Part shown: in pieces, positions 25,040-36,258 of the stretch | Position numbering within the stretch: the first letter of the stretch is position 1 | Layout: each line of letters opens with the position of its first letter | DNA from: Sepioteuthis lessoniana | Taxonomy: Eukaryota; Mollusca; Cephalopoda; Myopsida; Loliginidae | NCBI GenBank assembly: GCA_963585895.1 | Contig: OY757921.1 | Coordinates: 80,269,127 to 80,333,126, forward strand | Reading direction: 5' to 3' | Length of the DNA: 64,000 nt | Notes under the pieces: generated by a model | The model's input: only the letters and a program-made list of their open reading frames with translations | The model's database searches: none | What the model was told of the DNA's origin: nothing | Program-made: the position numbers and the translations under genes

Positions 25040-25560
25040 ACATGCTGTGAAAATCAATTAATCAGTCTTGGGTTATTTTATGCCGAAAGGTGAGGAAATC
25101 ATGTTAATTGTATGTTCATATTTACATTTTTATTTTAGTTAGGCTAATGGTTAGAGTGTTCACCAATGGCCCAGGAGACCTGGGTTCAATCCCAGGTTGA
25201 GTCATATCAAAGACTTAAAAAATGGTACTTGATGCCTCCTTGCTTAACACTCAGCATTATAAGGTAGGGATCAAGGGTAGATCCTGGGAAAGGAGTAGCG
25301 CCCTCCTGTACACCTTCATGTAGTAGCTATCGAAAAGGGAGCTTTCAGATCACCCTCCACTACAGTCGCCAACTTTAAATACTTTTTATTATCAAATATG
25401 ATTTTTAAACAGATCTATTTGACCCATAGATTGGGACCCCAATAAATCTTGAAAACTGAAGCCTCACCATCTGATGCAGTTTCGTGTCATATCTAGAGCA
25501 CTCCTCTATAAGAGATAAAGTCAGCATATTCTAAGCCCTGTTGACTGGACAATGCTCAGT
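25040..25560 (+). repeat. Element E copy, long form with SINE-B
   Basis: It opens with the decayed 5' block (GTTGACATGCTGTGAAAATC, TTGTATGTTCATATTTACAT). SINE-B occupies about 25135-25375. The 3' block starts GATCTATTTGACCCATAGAT and ends AGCATATTCTAAGCCCTGTTG. Confidence 0.7.
25135..25375 (+). mobile_element. SINE-B, best-preserved copy
   Basis: A-box-like GCTAATGGTTAGAGTG and B-box GGGTTCAATCCCAGG stand out. The body is CTTAACACTCAGCATTATAAGG, AAAGGAGTAGCGCCCTCCTG, and TCGAAAAGGGAGC, ending ACAGTCGCCAACTTT. Confidence 0.85.
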
Positions 25561-26399
25561 TTGGGTAGTCCAGCCTAATTTAATCAAGGATTCATAGTAC
25601 TTAACTGTTGGGATAAATACAAGTTATGTTAAAAAAATATCCAGTCATTCATAATTAATGTAAAAAAATAGTCTGACTAGAGTAATTTGCTTTAATACTT
25701 TTCAAAGTACTTGTTTTTGGGAGCTGACACTTATCTCACTATCAGATCTATCATTGTATTCTCCACAGCATTTCAATTGTGATTTTTAGCATTAGTTAAA
25801 GCTATAAGTCTCAAGGAGCCAAACTTGGATTGGAGAAGGTTTGACAGACTCAAGTAATGTGACTTTTTAACAAAAACTGTGTATGATATATGAAAAATCT
25901 ACCTTTCTAAGTTATAGTGAATATAAATCACACAGCACATAAACTCACTTAATAGGATCTCTATGCCAACTGAGTAACCTCATGGGTAAGTGTCTGTTCA
26001 TGCATGCATGCACAGTAAGGTCCCCCTCTGATTAGGTGCTAAGTTACATCAACGCTATGCAACAGGATCACTAGATATTCAAAATGGCTTGGTATGCTCC
26101 AGATAGATTTTGTATGTGTTAGCTGATTTATGACAAAGTATATTAATGATTTGCTGTTTATATAATACATAATGGATAGGATTTATTAATATTTTTTATG
26201 TGTACTTATTTGCATCAATGGAAAAGAAGCTAATTGCAAGAACCTTTTAATAGTAAATTTGTGACCGTCTTCATATGATGTGATTTTAGACTTTTTTATT
26301 TTTTTAAAATACCCTATCTGTTTATATAGAATCACTAAAAATGACATCACAGTATTTAGCTGTGATACTTTCTTAAAACTTCCATAAGAATTCATTAAA

Positions 26400-26590
26400 A
26401 TCTCTCAAATTTGTTTCAGTTCTGTCAGTGGGGCTTAGAGTACACTGACTGTATCCCTTCCAGAAAAGCAAGACCCTTCTTCATCTAGTGGTAATAGGCT
26501 CCAGTTCTACAGTACCCCTTCATTACCATTATTTTTAAGGTGACTCTGACCTGGAGTGGTAGTATCTGTTAGGGTCCCATCTTTATTAAA
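26400..26590 (-). repeat. Element E 3' fragment, inverted
   Basis: The inverted order of the E 3' block is clear: AGTACACTGACTGTATCC, CATTACCATTATTTTTAAGG, ACTCTGACCTGGAGTGGTAG, TATCTGTTAGGGTCCCATCT. Confidence 0.65.
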
Positions 26591-26609
26591 GAATTATATG
26601 AAACTTTGT

Positions 26610-26895
26610 GCTTAGTGTAATGGTTATCGTTATGGGAAATTGAATCAGTGACCCAAGTTCAAATCTTGGACATGGCTTTTAGTGTTTCACTTCGCAATAA
26701 TGCCCTTTGGAGAGCCATAAATCCATCTGTTCTCTCCCCAGCTATGGATAAATAGTAGGGCAGATTGGGTTCTTTAGCCTTGGTTAAGCAACCAGTTTAG
26801 GAGAAGGAAAACTCCAAATTCAAACCAGCTGCACTCCGCTTTCAAAAATTGATCTTGTGTCTTACCCATGGCAGAAGGGTTGGGTAAATACATAG
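26610..26895 (+). mobile_element. SINE-A copy
   Basis: Head TAGTGTAATGGTTATCGTTA with B-box AAGTTCAAATCTTGG, body TAATGCCCTTTGGAGAGCC, CCCCAGCTATGGATAAATAG, AACCAGTTTAGGAGAAGGAA, and tail TTGTGTCTTACCCATGGCAG. It lies about 0.9 kb upstream of MRM2 exon 2. Confidence 0.85.
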
Positions 26896-27788
26896 ATGAA
26901 AATTTTGATTCATTTTAATGATTACATCTATAGTAATTGCAAATTTTGGTAACAAGAAAAAAATAAATGAATAATCATGTTTCTATTTTAGCACCAACTG
27001 CATTTGAATCTGATATACAATGAAGTGGGGGGTGACTTCTTACACTATACCTCCTTGCTTGGTTTTAATTATTATCTTTACTAATAAAGTAAATATTCTT
27101 AACAGTGGATGTTGCAGATTGATTATATATATGTATGTATATATATATAATTATAAATTTTCAAATTATTTTAATCAAAATCTGCTATTCAAACTGTATG
27201 TTGTTCATTGAAAATCTGGGAAAAGGATTGTCTCTGATCAAGAATGAAGGGAAACGTTAATGACAAATAAGAAATATATGTATAATTTAAAGTCATTGAA
27301 AATTATTTTACTATAGAAATACACTGAAAAGGAATTGTCAGTAGTAAAGAATGAAAGTTACTGACAGAAGAGAGCTGTTACAGGTATAATCATGGTAGCC
27401 TACTATATTAAAACGCTATGTATTTGTATATTTATTTTTTATCTGTGATACCTGAAAGTATAGAAAGTTATGGGAGATCTTATTGAATAAATATAGATTA
27501 TTTAAGATTTTCTTAAAATTTGCACTCTGTTGGTTTTTAAAATATTATCATAGGAATTACAAATTGTTTCATAGATAAAATTAATATTTTGCGAAGTTGA
27601 GGAACTTAGCAAAATACTAATTTCATCTAGGCCATCATTTAAATTTTTTTTTTTTTTTTTTTTTTTTAAATTATAGTTACACTAGTTACATATAATTATT
27701 AGTGCTAATTGTTTTATATTTTAAAACCTTTATTTTGACCAGTTCTCTGTCTATTCTGTGTTAATAGTTTATCTTTTTTCTCTTGCAG

Positions 27789-28228
27789 CCAAAAGCCAAA
27801 AGGAAGGATGTGTGATCAGCATTGATAAACAGTTCATGGTACCTGTGAAAGGTGCAATTACTTTGGCTACTATGGACTTCACAAAGGGACAGACCCAAAA
27901 CAAAGTCCTGGAAGTGCTGAGTGGACGTAAAGCTGACATCATTCTCAGTGACATGGCCCCCAACACAACGGGCATACGTTCGATGGACCATGACCTCATA
28001 ATAGAGCTATGCTTTTCCGTTCTAGAATTCTCGCGTACCGTTCTTCGCCCAGATGGTGCTCTTCTGTGCAAACTTTGGCAGGGTCATGAACAGAAGGAGC
28101 TAGAGCAACGCCTGGGTGATGTATTTCAGACTGTAAAAATTATCAAGCCTCAGGCTAGTCGGGGCGACTCTGCTGAAATATTTCTGCTTGGAAAGGGCTA
28201 CACGCCTAATAAATCTCATATTCAGTAA
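27789..28228 (+). CDS. MRM2: MRM2/FTSJ2 exon 2: methyltransferase C-terminal part and stop
   Basis: The acceptor TTTTTTCTCTTGCAG precedes 27789. The split codon (G+CC) restores A105, and the frame continues to TAA at 28226-28228, giving 250 aa in total. This is the usual size for animal MRM2 (about 246 aa in human). Visible elements are SGRKADIILSDMAPN with catalytic D159, PDGALLCKLWQG with K199, and SRGDSAEIFLLG with E234. With K64 in exon 1 these make the complete K-D-K-E tetrad of the RrmJ fold, so the enzyme should be active. The tail is only about 15 residues past E234. An AATAAA lies inside the coding end at 28208, and another at 28387 is the more likely polyadenylation signal. Confidence 0.95.
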
Positions 28229-28283
28229 TATAAGATTAAAAACCAAAAAAAAAAAAAGAACTACCTGTGTGTGTGTGTAAGTG

Positions 28284-28343
<60 letters not shown>

Positions 28344-28660
28344 CAAAAAAAATCTGCAATTTTTTTCTTAAGTGGGGAAAGAATTGAATAAAAAATATGA
28401 AAAAAGAAAAAGAGAGAAGTAAAGAAAAAAAAGATGGAAACAACATATAAAAGCAGAACAAGAATAATGAAGATCAGGGTGAAGAACTTGCTAAATAAGA
28501 ATTAAAGTGCAGAAGAGTCCAGCCCACCTCATTGTTATGTGATTAAGTGCGTTTGCTACTGCTGTTATTGCCTTCTACTCTTACTACTACCGCCGCTGCT
28601 ACTGTCGTCAATCAGCCGAATGCCTTGATTGAAATAAAGGGAAATAATCTAAAGTGACCT
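28229..28660 (+). other. MRM2 3' flank / probable 3' UTR with (TA)n tract
   Basis: A (TG)n then (TA)n tract fills about 28266-28339. AATAAA occurs at 28387 and again at about 28635. The transcript end cannot be fixed from sequence alone. Confidence 0.5.
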
Positions 28661-31600
28661 AGTACATTTTCTGATCTGTGTTACCTACTTTTTAATATTC
28701 CAAAGAATTTTTTTCTTTTCCCCCAGTTATTTAATTCAAGTTGCATTCAATTCATTAGAAAACTTATTTTTATTCTGTAATTTATTTTTAATTTTCTGTT
28801 TTTTTTTTTTATATTGCTAAAAAAAATATTTTATTCTGATTTATGTATGATTTTCAGTATTTAATATTAGGTTAAAGATTTAACCCCCCCCAAAAAAAAC
28901 TTCAATTTTATTTTGATTTATTAGTTATCTAAAGAGTACATTTAGATCTATAAATTATTGAATAAATTTATATGATTTAAGATTTTCTATGTTTATTTTT
29001 AAAATACTAATATAGAAGTTATAATTTATTGTTTAGTGATGTTTTTAATTAATTTTTTAAAAGATTAAAGAAAGATTTTGAAATTTCCATTAACTATTCA
29101 TTATTAAATCATTGAAGGTTTAAAAATAAACTTTCACTATTGGAATACATGAAAATATTAATCAAAAAGCACCTAAAAATCATTAAAAGCATCTTTCTTG
29201 TTTATTTTAACTATTGATTCAGTGATATCCTGCAAAGATTCATTTGAGGAAAGTCACATTTAAACTATTAAGTGATTCTAATATTTAAAAATTTGTTTGG
29301 CTGCAATTGCTCAACAGTTGCCCTAATTTTATCTCACACTGATGAATTCTTACAGTCTGACAAGAAACGTGTCTTCCTCAGCTATTTTGCATGGTTTTGT
29401 TAGAAGAGGATGAAAATCATCTCCATGTAACCTTGATATTTGGCTAAAATGTCATTTACACTAAGTACATTGATTTAACCCTGTATTGGTCTGTTGTGTC
29501 ATTCAAACATGATTGGTCTGGTGGAGTGTTTACACACTCCAATGCAAAAATACATATAGTGTTACTATTATGTAAAATATACTGCTGTTTCAGTATATCT
29601 GTGAAGTCACTGATGAACAGATTGATTGCCTTGTAACTGGTTGTTATCTAATACAATGAAATCAATCATAAAAAAACAAAATGAATATAGATTCACTTTA
29701 CATTTATTTGGAAAATACCCACAGGATACTCCATACTGAATTTTTGAAATATGTATGATGATGATCAATATGAAAAAATAACATAAGAGTCTATCTCTAT
29801 TGCAATGATATAAATCAATACTTGAACTAAAGTTTTAATTATTAAAGATAATTACTATACATTTATTGCATAAACCTATGTTGTATATTTTATGTAATGC
29901 ACACCAAAAGGAAAGAATTGTCTAAATTTCATTACTGCTAACCAAGACTATGCTATTCTATGTGCCTAATGCCCTCACTTAATCAGGAGAGTACTTGGAA
30001 GGAGAGAAATAATCAAGCTGCCAGCTGGGAATTATGAGCATTTAAAAAGATGTGGGGTGCCAAAACACCTCAGGGGACTAATGCAGGGTTTTAAAAAAAA
30101 ACTATTGAACCAGTGTAACTCTTTTTTTTTTTCAATACCTTCAAAATAACATGCAATAGCAAGAAAGGTGTTTTTTAAGGATTTTAGAAATATTGTTTAA
30201 GATTAAAAAGAAACTTTTGTAAATTTCGATTATAGTTGGGTTTTTCTCTTTCTGTTACCAGCTTTATATAATTTCTTTTATTATCATCATCATCAAATTG
30301 TTTACATAAAAAATATATAATATATGATTATTTTGGGATTCACTTTGTGTTTTCCACAGTGTTTATTATGTTACATTCTTATCCTGAAAATAAAAATTAC
30401 ATAAATCAATAATTGTGACTATCCATTCCTCAACAACAACCACCTGACGTTATTTAATGTCATTGAAATTTTTTTTATACCTCTGAAAGCAAAAATATTC
30501 TTTAAGATTTAAAGTCTTAAAATTTTAATTTGTTTAAAGCAAAGAGGGAAAAATTGAAATTTTTTTTTTTTTTTTTTTTTTTGAGATAGCTTCTAAAAGT
30601 TAGCTTCTAAAAACTGGTCATGTGATCTACCTCACCAATCATCTATTTGATTTGTGATATCTTCTGCTTTTACTGAAATTTTCCTTCAGATTTTTATTTA
30701 AAATCTGGAAATGGTTTAGTTCTTAAGACTAGCTGTTCTTGTGTCCTGTTGCAGCTTAGAACAGCACCAGGTTGGCTTGCTGATACAGTTTTTTGGATGA
30801 TTGCTTGTGGCTGGATACGAAATAAAATGGAATGGTCAAAATCATCTTGAAAAAGCTTGTGAGAGAAAAAGAGGCCCTGGACAATTTTATTTGCTAAAGA
30901 CAGTGCTCTCATTTGAAATAGAGACTTTGGAGATGAAGGAAAATACAAACATGTCTAAACCAAGTTCCCTTAATTGTCATCTGTCTCTTTTGAGGCAAAA
31001 CAATGGTGCTTTTTTTTTATGGAGGCTTGGCTTCTTTGACCTGTCAGATTTGCCCTAAAGATCATCAATCAAAACCATAACTCAGTTCCATTGACCAAAT
31101 CACTAATTTTGGTTCACTTAACTTTTTGTCTTAGAAATGAACCTGGTCACATCCTTATTCTTAAATGCTCTCACTTTAGAATAGAGGATGCTAGCGCTCA
31201 TATTGTTACATTTGATCTTTTTAAATCCTGACTTATCTGTGCTATTTTTTTGTCTTTTGAGGTCTCTGCTATTGAGCCATGTTTCTGCTGTACATTTCTT
31301 GACTTAGAGCTTGAGTCATTGAAAGCCAATAACATACAGCTTTATATAAGCTACATTGGGCTTTCTAAACAGAATTAACCAATCAAATCACTTGACTTAT
31401 ATTTGCATTGTGTAATTTTGTATTAACTTAGCTTATGTAGTCTACGTCACTGGCCCCTTGTTAGGAGAATTATCAACACAGTGGGATGATAGCAATGATG
31501 TGTTGGTTTTAATCCTAGCTTATTAGCAGTACAGCTTTCATCATTAATAATGGAATTATATACATATGGACCTGCATATCTATAAGTTTGAGATGGTGGC

Positions 31601-31890
31601 ATCAATTGTGTTGGAAAGTTGAGAACATAGGAGCATTGTTTTTCAAATCATTTGAGTAAGCAGAAGAAAGAAGCAATGAGAAAAGTGAACTTTGAAGGAA
31701 ATAAATAGAAAAATAAAAAACACCAAGTGATGTACAGAATGAAGATTTGAGTATAGAAAGTTATAGTGAGAGAGAGGAAAAAAAAGGACATGAAAGAGTG
31801 AGAGGTTGAGATTAAGTAGTGTAGTCTACCTGCTTGATTTCTTCTCTTTTGCTTCAGATAGTGTCATGTACTACCTTGTAATACCACAAC
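28661..31890. other. Intergenic, AT-rich, no gene recognised
   Basis: T- and A-runs are frequent (for example 30560-30582). A slightly GC-richer piece at 29290-29400 (GGCTGCAATTGCTCAACAGT, AAGAAACGTGTCTTCCTCAG) looks like a retroelement tail but has no partner in the window. The segment 30690-31060 has small overlapping open frames on both strands, with no family resemblance or splice context. I do not call it a gene. Confidence 0.5.
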
Positions 31891-31899
31891 AAAGTTCTA

Positions 31900-32060
31900 T
31901 GGGCACCTCTGGTGGTGTAATGGTTAGAAAGCTAGACTAGCAAACCTTCACAAGTGAGTTCGAGTTTCATTGGGTGCCCCATTCTTACAGCCTTGTGCCA
32001 CACCTGAGCAAAACATTCAGTTAATTACTACCACAACAAAGTTTCTAATTACTATGTTAT
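31900..32060 (+). mobile_element. SINE-D copy (tRNA-derived)
   Basis: The head TGGTGTAATGGTTAGAAAGC with ACTAGCAAACC and B-box GAGTTCGAGTTTC resembles a tRNA. The tail reads CAGCCTTGTGCCACACCTGAG then AATTACTACCACAACAAAG. Relatives lie at 37945-38080, and four lie in tandem at 47575-48065. Confidence 0.7.
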
Positions 32061-32237
32061 GAAACCAGGTTGAATGACTGATATGTATATGTGGCTTGTA
32101 CATGACAGAAAGAAAAAAATTTTCTTTTAAATTGTCATTATATCTTAACCCTTTCACAGGCAGATAAATTTTTAATCCTTGTAGAGGGGGAAAATTATTT
32201 TCAGAAAATTTGTAAAATAGAGCATATGTTCAAACAA

Positions 32238-32533
32238 TTTTTTTTTTTTAAGTCGAGGAATTATAAATTGTGTCATGGTAAATGCATGGCCAATTAACCT
32301 AATATGTCTTGTAGTTATGTCTATACTCTTACAGAGGTCATGACTTGTTAATTTGGCATTGCTTGTGTGCAATGTGGACCAATAGCTCAGTGGTCGCTGG
32401 TTCCATCTCTAGTGGGAGAGATCACAGTATGCACTGCTGATGAGACCTAATAAGGCTGAAACAGCTGTCCAGTGGTTCCATATGTCGCACACACTGTTTG
32501 CCAGATTTTCTGGTCATGCTAATTCAATTTATA
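32238..32533 (-). mobile_element. Chimeric retroposed element containing a hammerhead-like motif
   Basis: It is flanked by identical 12-mers ATGTTCAAACAA at 32226-32237 and 32534-32545. A T-run at 32238-32251 would be the poly-A tail of a minus-strand insert. Its tail-proximal part on the minus strand reads SIDITTRHIRLIGHAFTM, like the C-terminal tail of a LINE ORF. The distal part (32370-32533) contains, on the opposite strand, TAGCTCAGTGG (a good tRNA A-box) followed by a hammerhead core. Copy 2 of repeat F (34490-34835) lacks the whole segment. Confidence 0.65.
32432..32474 (+). ncRNA. Hammerhead-ribozyme-like motif 1 (type I, minimal stem III)
   Basis: All core elements are present in order: CTGATGA (32437-32443), GAAA (32458-32461) and cleavage triplet GTC (32467-32469). 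Stem I is CACTG (32432-32436) with CAGTG (32470-32474), 5 bp. Stem II is CCT/AGG with a weakened base (G.U then A/C). Stem III is the self-complementary CAGCTG with no loop, so activity would need a dimer, as in minimal hammerheads of retroelements (family knowledge). The A/C mismatch suggests partial decay. Confidence 0.55.
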
Positions 32534-32553
32534 ATGTTCAAACAAATCAATTA

Positions 32554-32594
<41 letters not shown>

Positions 32595-32609
32595 ATTCAT
32601 GGAATTTAG

Positions 32610-32658
32610 ACTGCGATCCCTGGGTTTCATGTCTGCAAAACAACAATCATCAGGCAGT
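32610..32658 (-). ncRNA. Hammerhead-like motif 2 (degenerate)
   Basis: On the minus strand: stem I ACTGC/GCAGT (5 bp; 32658-32654 with 32614-32610), CTGATGA (32653-32647), GAAA (32628-32625), and triplet ATC before stem I. Stem II begins with a U.U mismatch, then pairs TGT/ACA. The ATC triplet leaves a C/A mismatch where C-G is expected. It directly abuts a (TA)n tract (32559-32590), and the whole block is absent from repeat F copy 2. Confidence 0.35.
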
Positions 32659-33354
32659 TATATACAAACAAACAATAAAGCACTCGGTTTTAATTATATT
32701 TTGCAAAACAACCTTTACTTAATCCTACACCACAGTGTGATCTCCTTATAATGTCTCTATACATTAACATTGAATTGGTCAACAGACGCCCAAGAGGAAA
32801 ATGCAATACATTGAGCTACTGCAAAATGACAGAAATGTTGCTGTGTCTGTGTACTGTTCGCAACAAAAATATCATTCTGCAAAAGGGTTGAGAATCTAGA
32901 TAGACCCTTTTGAAAAATATTTTGAGAAAAACAAATAGTGACCTATCTATGAATTTCATATTCTTGATGACATGAAAAATCTTAATCTTTTTTTTTCTTT
33001 CCTTTCCTTAGATGAAGTTTCTGATATAAAATCACAAAATTTTCAATTGATATACTGTTTCATTCAGTGCCTATGAAAAACAAGCTGCTGTTGTGTGGGA
33101 TGTGAATTCCAGCCTCATAAATTATTTCCAATTTCACACTAAATTGTTTTGAAAAAATGTAGTAGCTTTCCATTATGCATGACATATGAATGCTCAACAG
33201 TTCAAATGTTAACTGCTAGACTGCTAGACGATTTGTTTATAGTGATGAAGACTTGTGTAGGATCAGCACCACGCTTTTTGGATGAACTGCTAACAAAGGA
33301 ATGGTGTATCAGCATGCCACAGATTCTCCGAAACAACATTCTTTACATTTTGAA

Positions 33355-33530
33355 TTCAGATTTTTCCTTCTCTGAGACTAGTTGCTTCACCAAGGCTAGT
33401 GAGCCCAATCAGTTGTGCAATTAGAATTATAACTGGGGGAAAGAATAGATTGTTTTATGCCTTTCTTGAGGGCATTAACTCAAAGTGAAACACTAACAGC
33501 CTTATCCAGGTTTGACCTACAATAATTGTA
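33355..33530 (-). mobile_element. SINE-A fragment
   Basis: Inverted blocks: TTTTTCCTTCTCTGAGACTAG, TTGCTTCACCAAGGCTAGTG, GGCATTAACTCAAAGTGAAA, and CCAGGTTTGACC (decayed B-box). The tail part is missing. Confidence 0.6.
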
Positions 33531-33744
33531 TAGTCAGACATATATACTTTAATTTTGATAGTTTGTTGTGAGTGTTTTTGTTTTTAAGAAAATTCTATAA
33601 GGATATTAAAAATATCACTAGATAATGAGAACCATAAGTAGATCTGTGAGTAATAAGATTTTGAGAATGTGTTTTTGGCAATTGTAAAAATTTTAAATGC
33701 TCTATACCTTTTATGCTTTTGAAATAGTTAATGGAGAAGTCCCT

Positions 33745-33945
33745 TGAGTGTAGGGGTAATGTGCTGGACTGTAGTAAATGAGTTTGAACTCCAGTCACAC
33801 TATTACGTTCACTTTTGAACTAATACCATTGAGAAAGGTATGAACCCTCTTATCCTCCCATCTACGGGTTAAATAGTACCACTACTGTTCTACAAGGATG
33901 ACTTTGACATTAAATAATCCACAAAGGTTGATATGCTATCAAACA
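33745..33945 (+). mobile_element. SINE-C copy
   Basis: Plus-oriented: head GTGTAGGGGTAATGTGCTGG with B-box GAGTTTGAACTCC, body GGTTAAATAGTACCACTACT, and tail ATTAAATAATCCACAAAGG then TTGATATGCTATCAAACAAA. It is a near-complete copy. Confidence 0.8.
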
Positions 33946-34224
33946 AAAAACCAAACAAAAATAGTTAATGTATGCCTTCAAGTTCTGAGATAAAGGAATT
34001 CTGTGAATAGCTACATCTTCATTAAATTATCTGGCCTTTCTTGGTTTTACAATGTTGCACGTTATAATTCCAACTAACCTATTGTAATTGCAATGTTGAA
34101 TATAGAGAGTTGACTAGCCAACAAAAAAAACAAAAACAAATCTTGGTACTAAGAAGTAGAGAACAGAAATGACCTGTAATTAAAATAATGTATACCAAAA
34201 ATCATACAGAAATGAGGTGTAAAG

Positions 34225-34489
34225 TATTTACCCAACCCCCACCACAAGCAGGATGTGACACTCAGTTAATTCTTAAGTGGAGTACAGCTTGTTTGAATTC
34301 GTTATTTTTTATTTATTTTTTTTTTTCCTTCTGGACAAAGGCTAAAGAGCCCAGTTTGCCCTACTATTTACCCATAGCTGTAAGTAGAAGATATGGATTC
34401 ATGCTTTTCCCAAACATGAAATGGAAACAGCATTGTTCAGGATTTGAACTCTGGTTGCTAAATCTATTTCCTTTGATGTTAACCATTAC
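34225..34489 (-). mobile_element. SINE-A copy
   Basis: Inverted tail CCACAAGCAGGATGTGACAC, then TCTTAAGTGGAGTACAGC, a T-run expansion at about 34308-34327, CCCTACTATTTACCCATAGC, and head with inverted B-box AGGATTTGAACTC. Small plus-strand open frames over it are coincidental. Confidence 0.75.
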
Positions 34490-34835
34490 TTTCACAAGCA
34501 GACAATTTTCTCAATCCTTGTAGAGTGGGCAAACTATTTTCAGAAAATTTGCAAAACAGGCAAACAAGTCAATTAATCATATATAAACCACAAAGTATGT
34601 TAAGTTGATCAGCAATTGTGTATTTTAGTTTAAAAAAACAAAAAACAAAAATGTATGCAAACAAAGTACTCAGTTTTAATCATATTTTGCAAAACAATTT
34701 TTACACAATCCTTGGAGCCTTCTAGTAATGTTTCTATACATTATCATTGAATTGGTCAACAAATAACTAATATGAAAATGCTTTACATTGAGCTATGACA
34801 AAATGTCACTTTGCTTCCAGAAGGGTTAATTGTTT
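34490..34835 (+). repeat. Dispersed repeat F, copy 2
   Basis: This is the uninterrupted paralogue of 32145-32895: CTTTCACAAGCAGACAATTT, ATTTTCAGAAAATTTGCAAA, AAGTACTCAGTTTTAATCAT, TTGAATTGGTCAACAAATAA, CCAGAAGGGTTAA. Confidence 0.75.
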
Positions 34836-34844
34836 GTTTCTGCC

Positions 34845-35060
34845 TCCCACCAGACAGGGCTTGACACAAGGTCAATGACCCGAAGGTCAATTATAGCAGG
34901 GGTTGAGGGAGGTCGGGCTCAAGCCAAGACTCTAATCCTGCTTGACTATACTTGTCATCGTTGCCTACCCGAAGGTGGCCCAACTGAAGCCAGGAGCCTT
35001 TCAGCTTTGAATCTGTCCTTGACTTTGAACACAGAGCTGAGCTGAAGCCCGGCTGAGGCT
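34845..35060 (-). mobile_element. SINE-related GC-richer element sharing the SINE-A tail
   Basis: The start GGGCTTGACACAAGGTCAATG parallels the inverted SINE-A tail (ATATGACACAAGGTCAATTTT). After it, a GC-rich body of a different sequence (GGGTTGAGGGAGGTCGGGCT, CTACCCGAAGGTGGCCCAAC) follows. This supports a group of SINEs with different bodies and one 3' end. Confidence 0.45.
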
Positions 35061-35339
35061 GCATGTGTTTTTCAATATTTAAAGTCTTGTTTTTTCCTTT
35101 GCTCCTCTTCTCCCCAAACTCTGAAAAATTTCAAGTGTAGCATGAGTAGTTCACTCCTTTGTATAAACTGTCATGATCATTATGATAGTGCAAAAATAAA
35201 ATTAAAAAATGGAGTTGAGTAAATTGAGATTTTGTTGAAAGCTATTTAAAAATTGTCATTTACTTGACTTAGTTTAGTATGACTCAAGGCCAGTGGTATT
35301 TAACACCCTAGAAAAATCTTGTTTATCCATGTGTAGGAG

Positions 35340-35745
35340 TTCATAAGAGAACTTCACTCATGAATTTGTTCTTATTTCCCCAGCATGTCTTGCTCATTTT
35401 AGTTGGATGGTTTGTGAGATGAGTGCTGTTTTGTAGGGTGCTGCTTCTAGGATTTATTAAAAAATATCATGCAGCATCCTTGTGTAGTTCTTATCTAGCT
35501 TTTTCTCCAGGTGTTTTGTTAGTACTGACATGGCTACAGCTTAGAAGAATTCCTGTTTTATTTTATCAGAGGGATCAGATTTCTACATGGTCATTAACCT
35601 GTCAATAGCAGGTCAAAAACTTACATTCATCAGCTCTGTGTGGACACTGGATGCTGTCTGGAGGATTTACCAAGAGTGATAACTGACAGGGACTGATGGT
35701 GAGTGAGTTGAGGGAATCCATACTGTCAGTATGCCTTGATGATGA
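35340..35745. mobile_element. LINE 3' coding fragments in opposite orientations
   Basis: 35345-35500 on the minus strand matches the LISQTI...RHAG part of the LINE tail seen at 16590. 35605-35745 on the plus strand reads TYIHQLCVDTGCCLEDLPRV, then ITDRD. The two halves point towards each other, so the locus is rearranged or holds two truncated copies. Confidence 0.6.
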
Positions 35746-36039
35746 TGAGAATCTAACTTACCTTGCTCACTATTACATCACACATTTCTGCTTTTTTAAA
35801 ACTAAGTGTAGCTTAGGTTTGGCATAAAGCTACAAGTATTAGACACTTAGTGAGGATCGAATTCACTAGTAAGCTTGTTAACTGTTACACCAGAATGAGA
35901 TGCCTTCAAAGATACTGAATACAATACTTACCTAAAGAAGGTGAGAGGGTACTGACTTAAATATGGTTTAAACTGTGATGAGAATATTAGTCCAAACAAA
36001 ACATGAATTAAGAATGTATAACCATTTTAGTAAGTAAAG

Positions 36040-36258
36040 TTGGCGACCTTTGTTGAGGGTAACCTGAAAGCTCCATTTTTGATAGCTACTACACCAAGTT
36101 CTTGGGGAGGGTGCTACTCCTTTCCCTGGATTGCTCCACTTTACCCTTGATCCTTACCTTATAATGCTGAGTGTTAAGCAAGGTAGCATCAAGTACCATT
36201 TTTTGAGTCTTTGGTATGACTCAACCTGGGATTGAACCCAGGTCTCCCGGGCCAGCCA
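36040..36258 (-). mobile_element. SINE-B copy
   Basis: Inverted SINE-B: TTGGCGACCTTTGTTGAGGG, GGGTGCTACTCCTTTCCCTG, CCTTATAATGCTGAGTGTTAAG, GACTCAACCTGGGATTGAACCC. It is not embedded in element E here, so SINE-B can also stand alone. Confidence 0.85.

Larger units (their letters stand above)
32145..32895 (+). repeat. Dispersed repeat F, copy 1, carrying two insertions
   Basis: It aligns with 34490-34835: CTTTCACA(G/A)GCAGA, AATCCTTGTAGAG, ATTATTTTCAGAAAATTTG, then GGTTTTAATTATATTTTGCA, TGTCTCTATACATTA, TTGAATTGGTCAACA and an AAGGGTT end. Relative to copy 2 it has an insertion at 32238-32533 (12-bp target duplication) and another around 32558-32660. Confidence 0.75.

Noticed and set aside
29340-29400. 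CTGATGA followed by GAAAC and GTC, resembling a hammerhead
   Set aside because: The bases flanking CTGATGA and GTC do not pair as stem I, and stem II cannot form next to the core.
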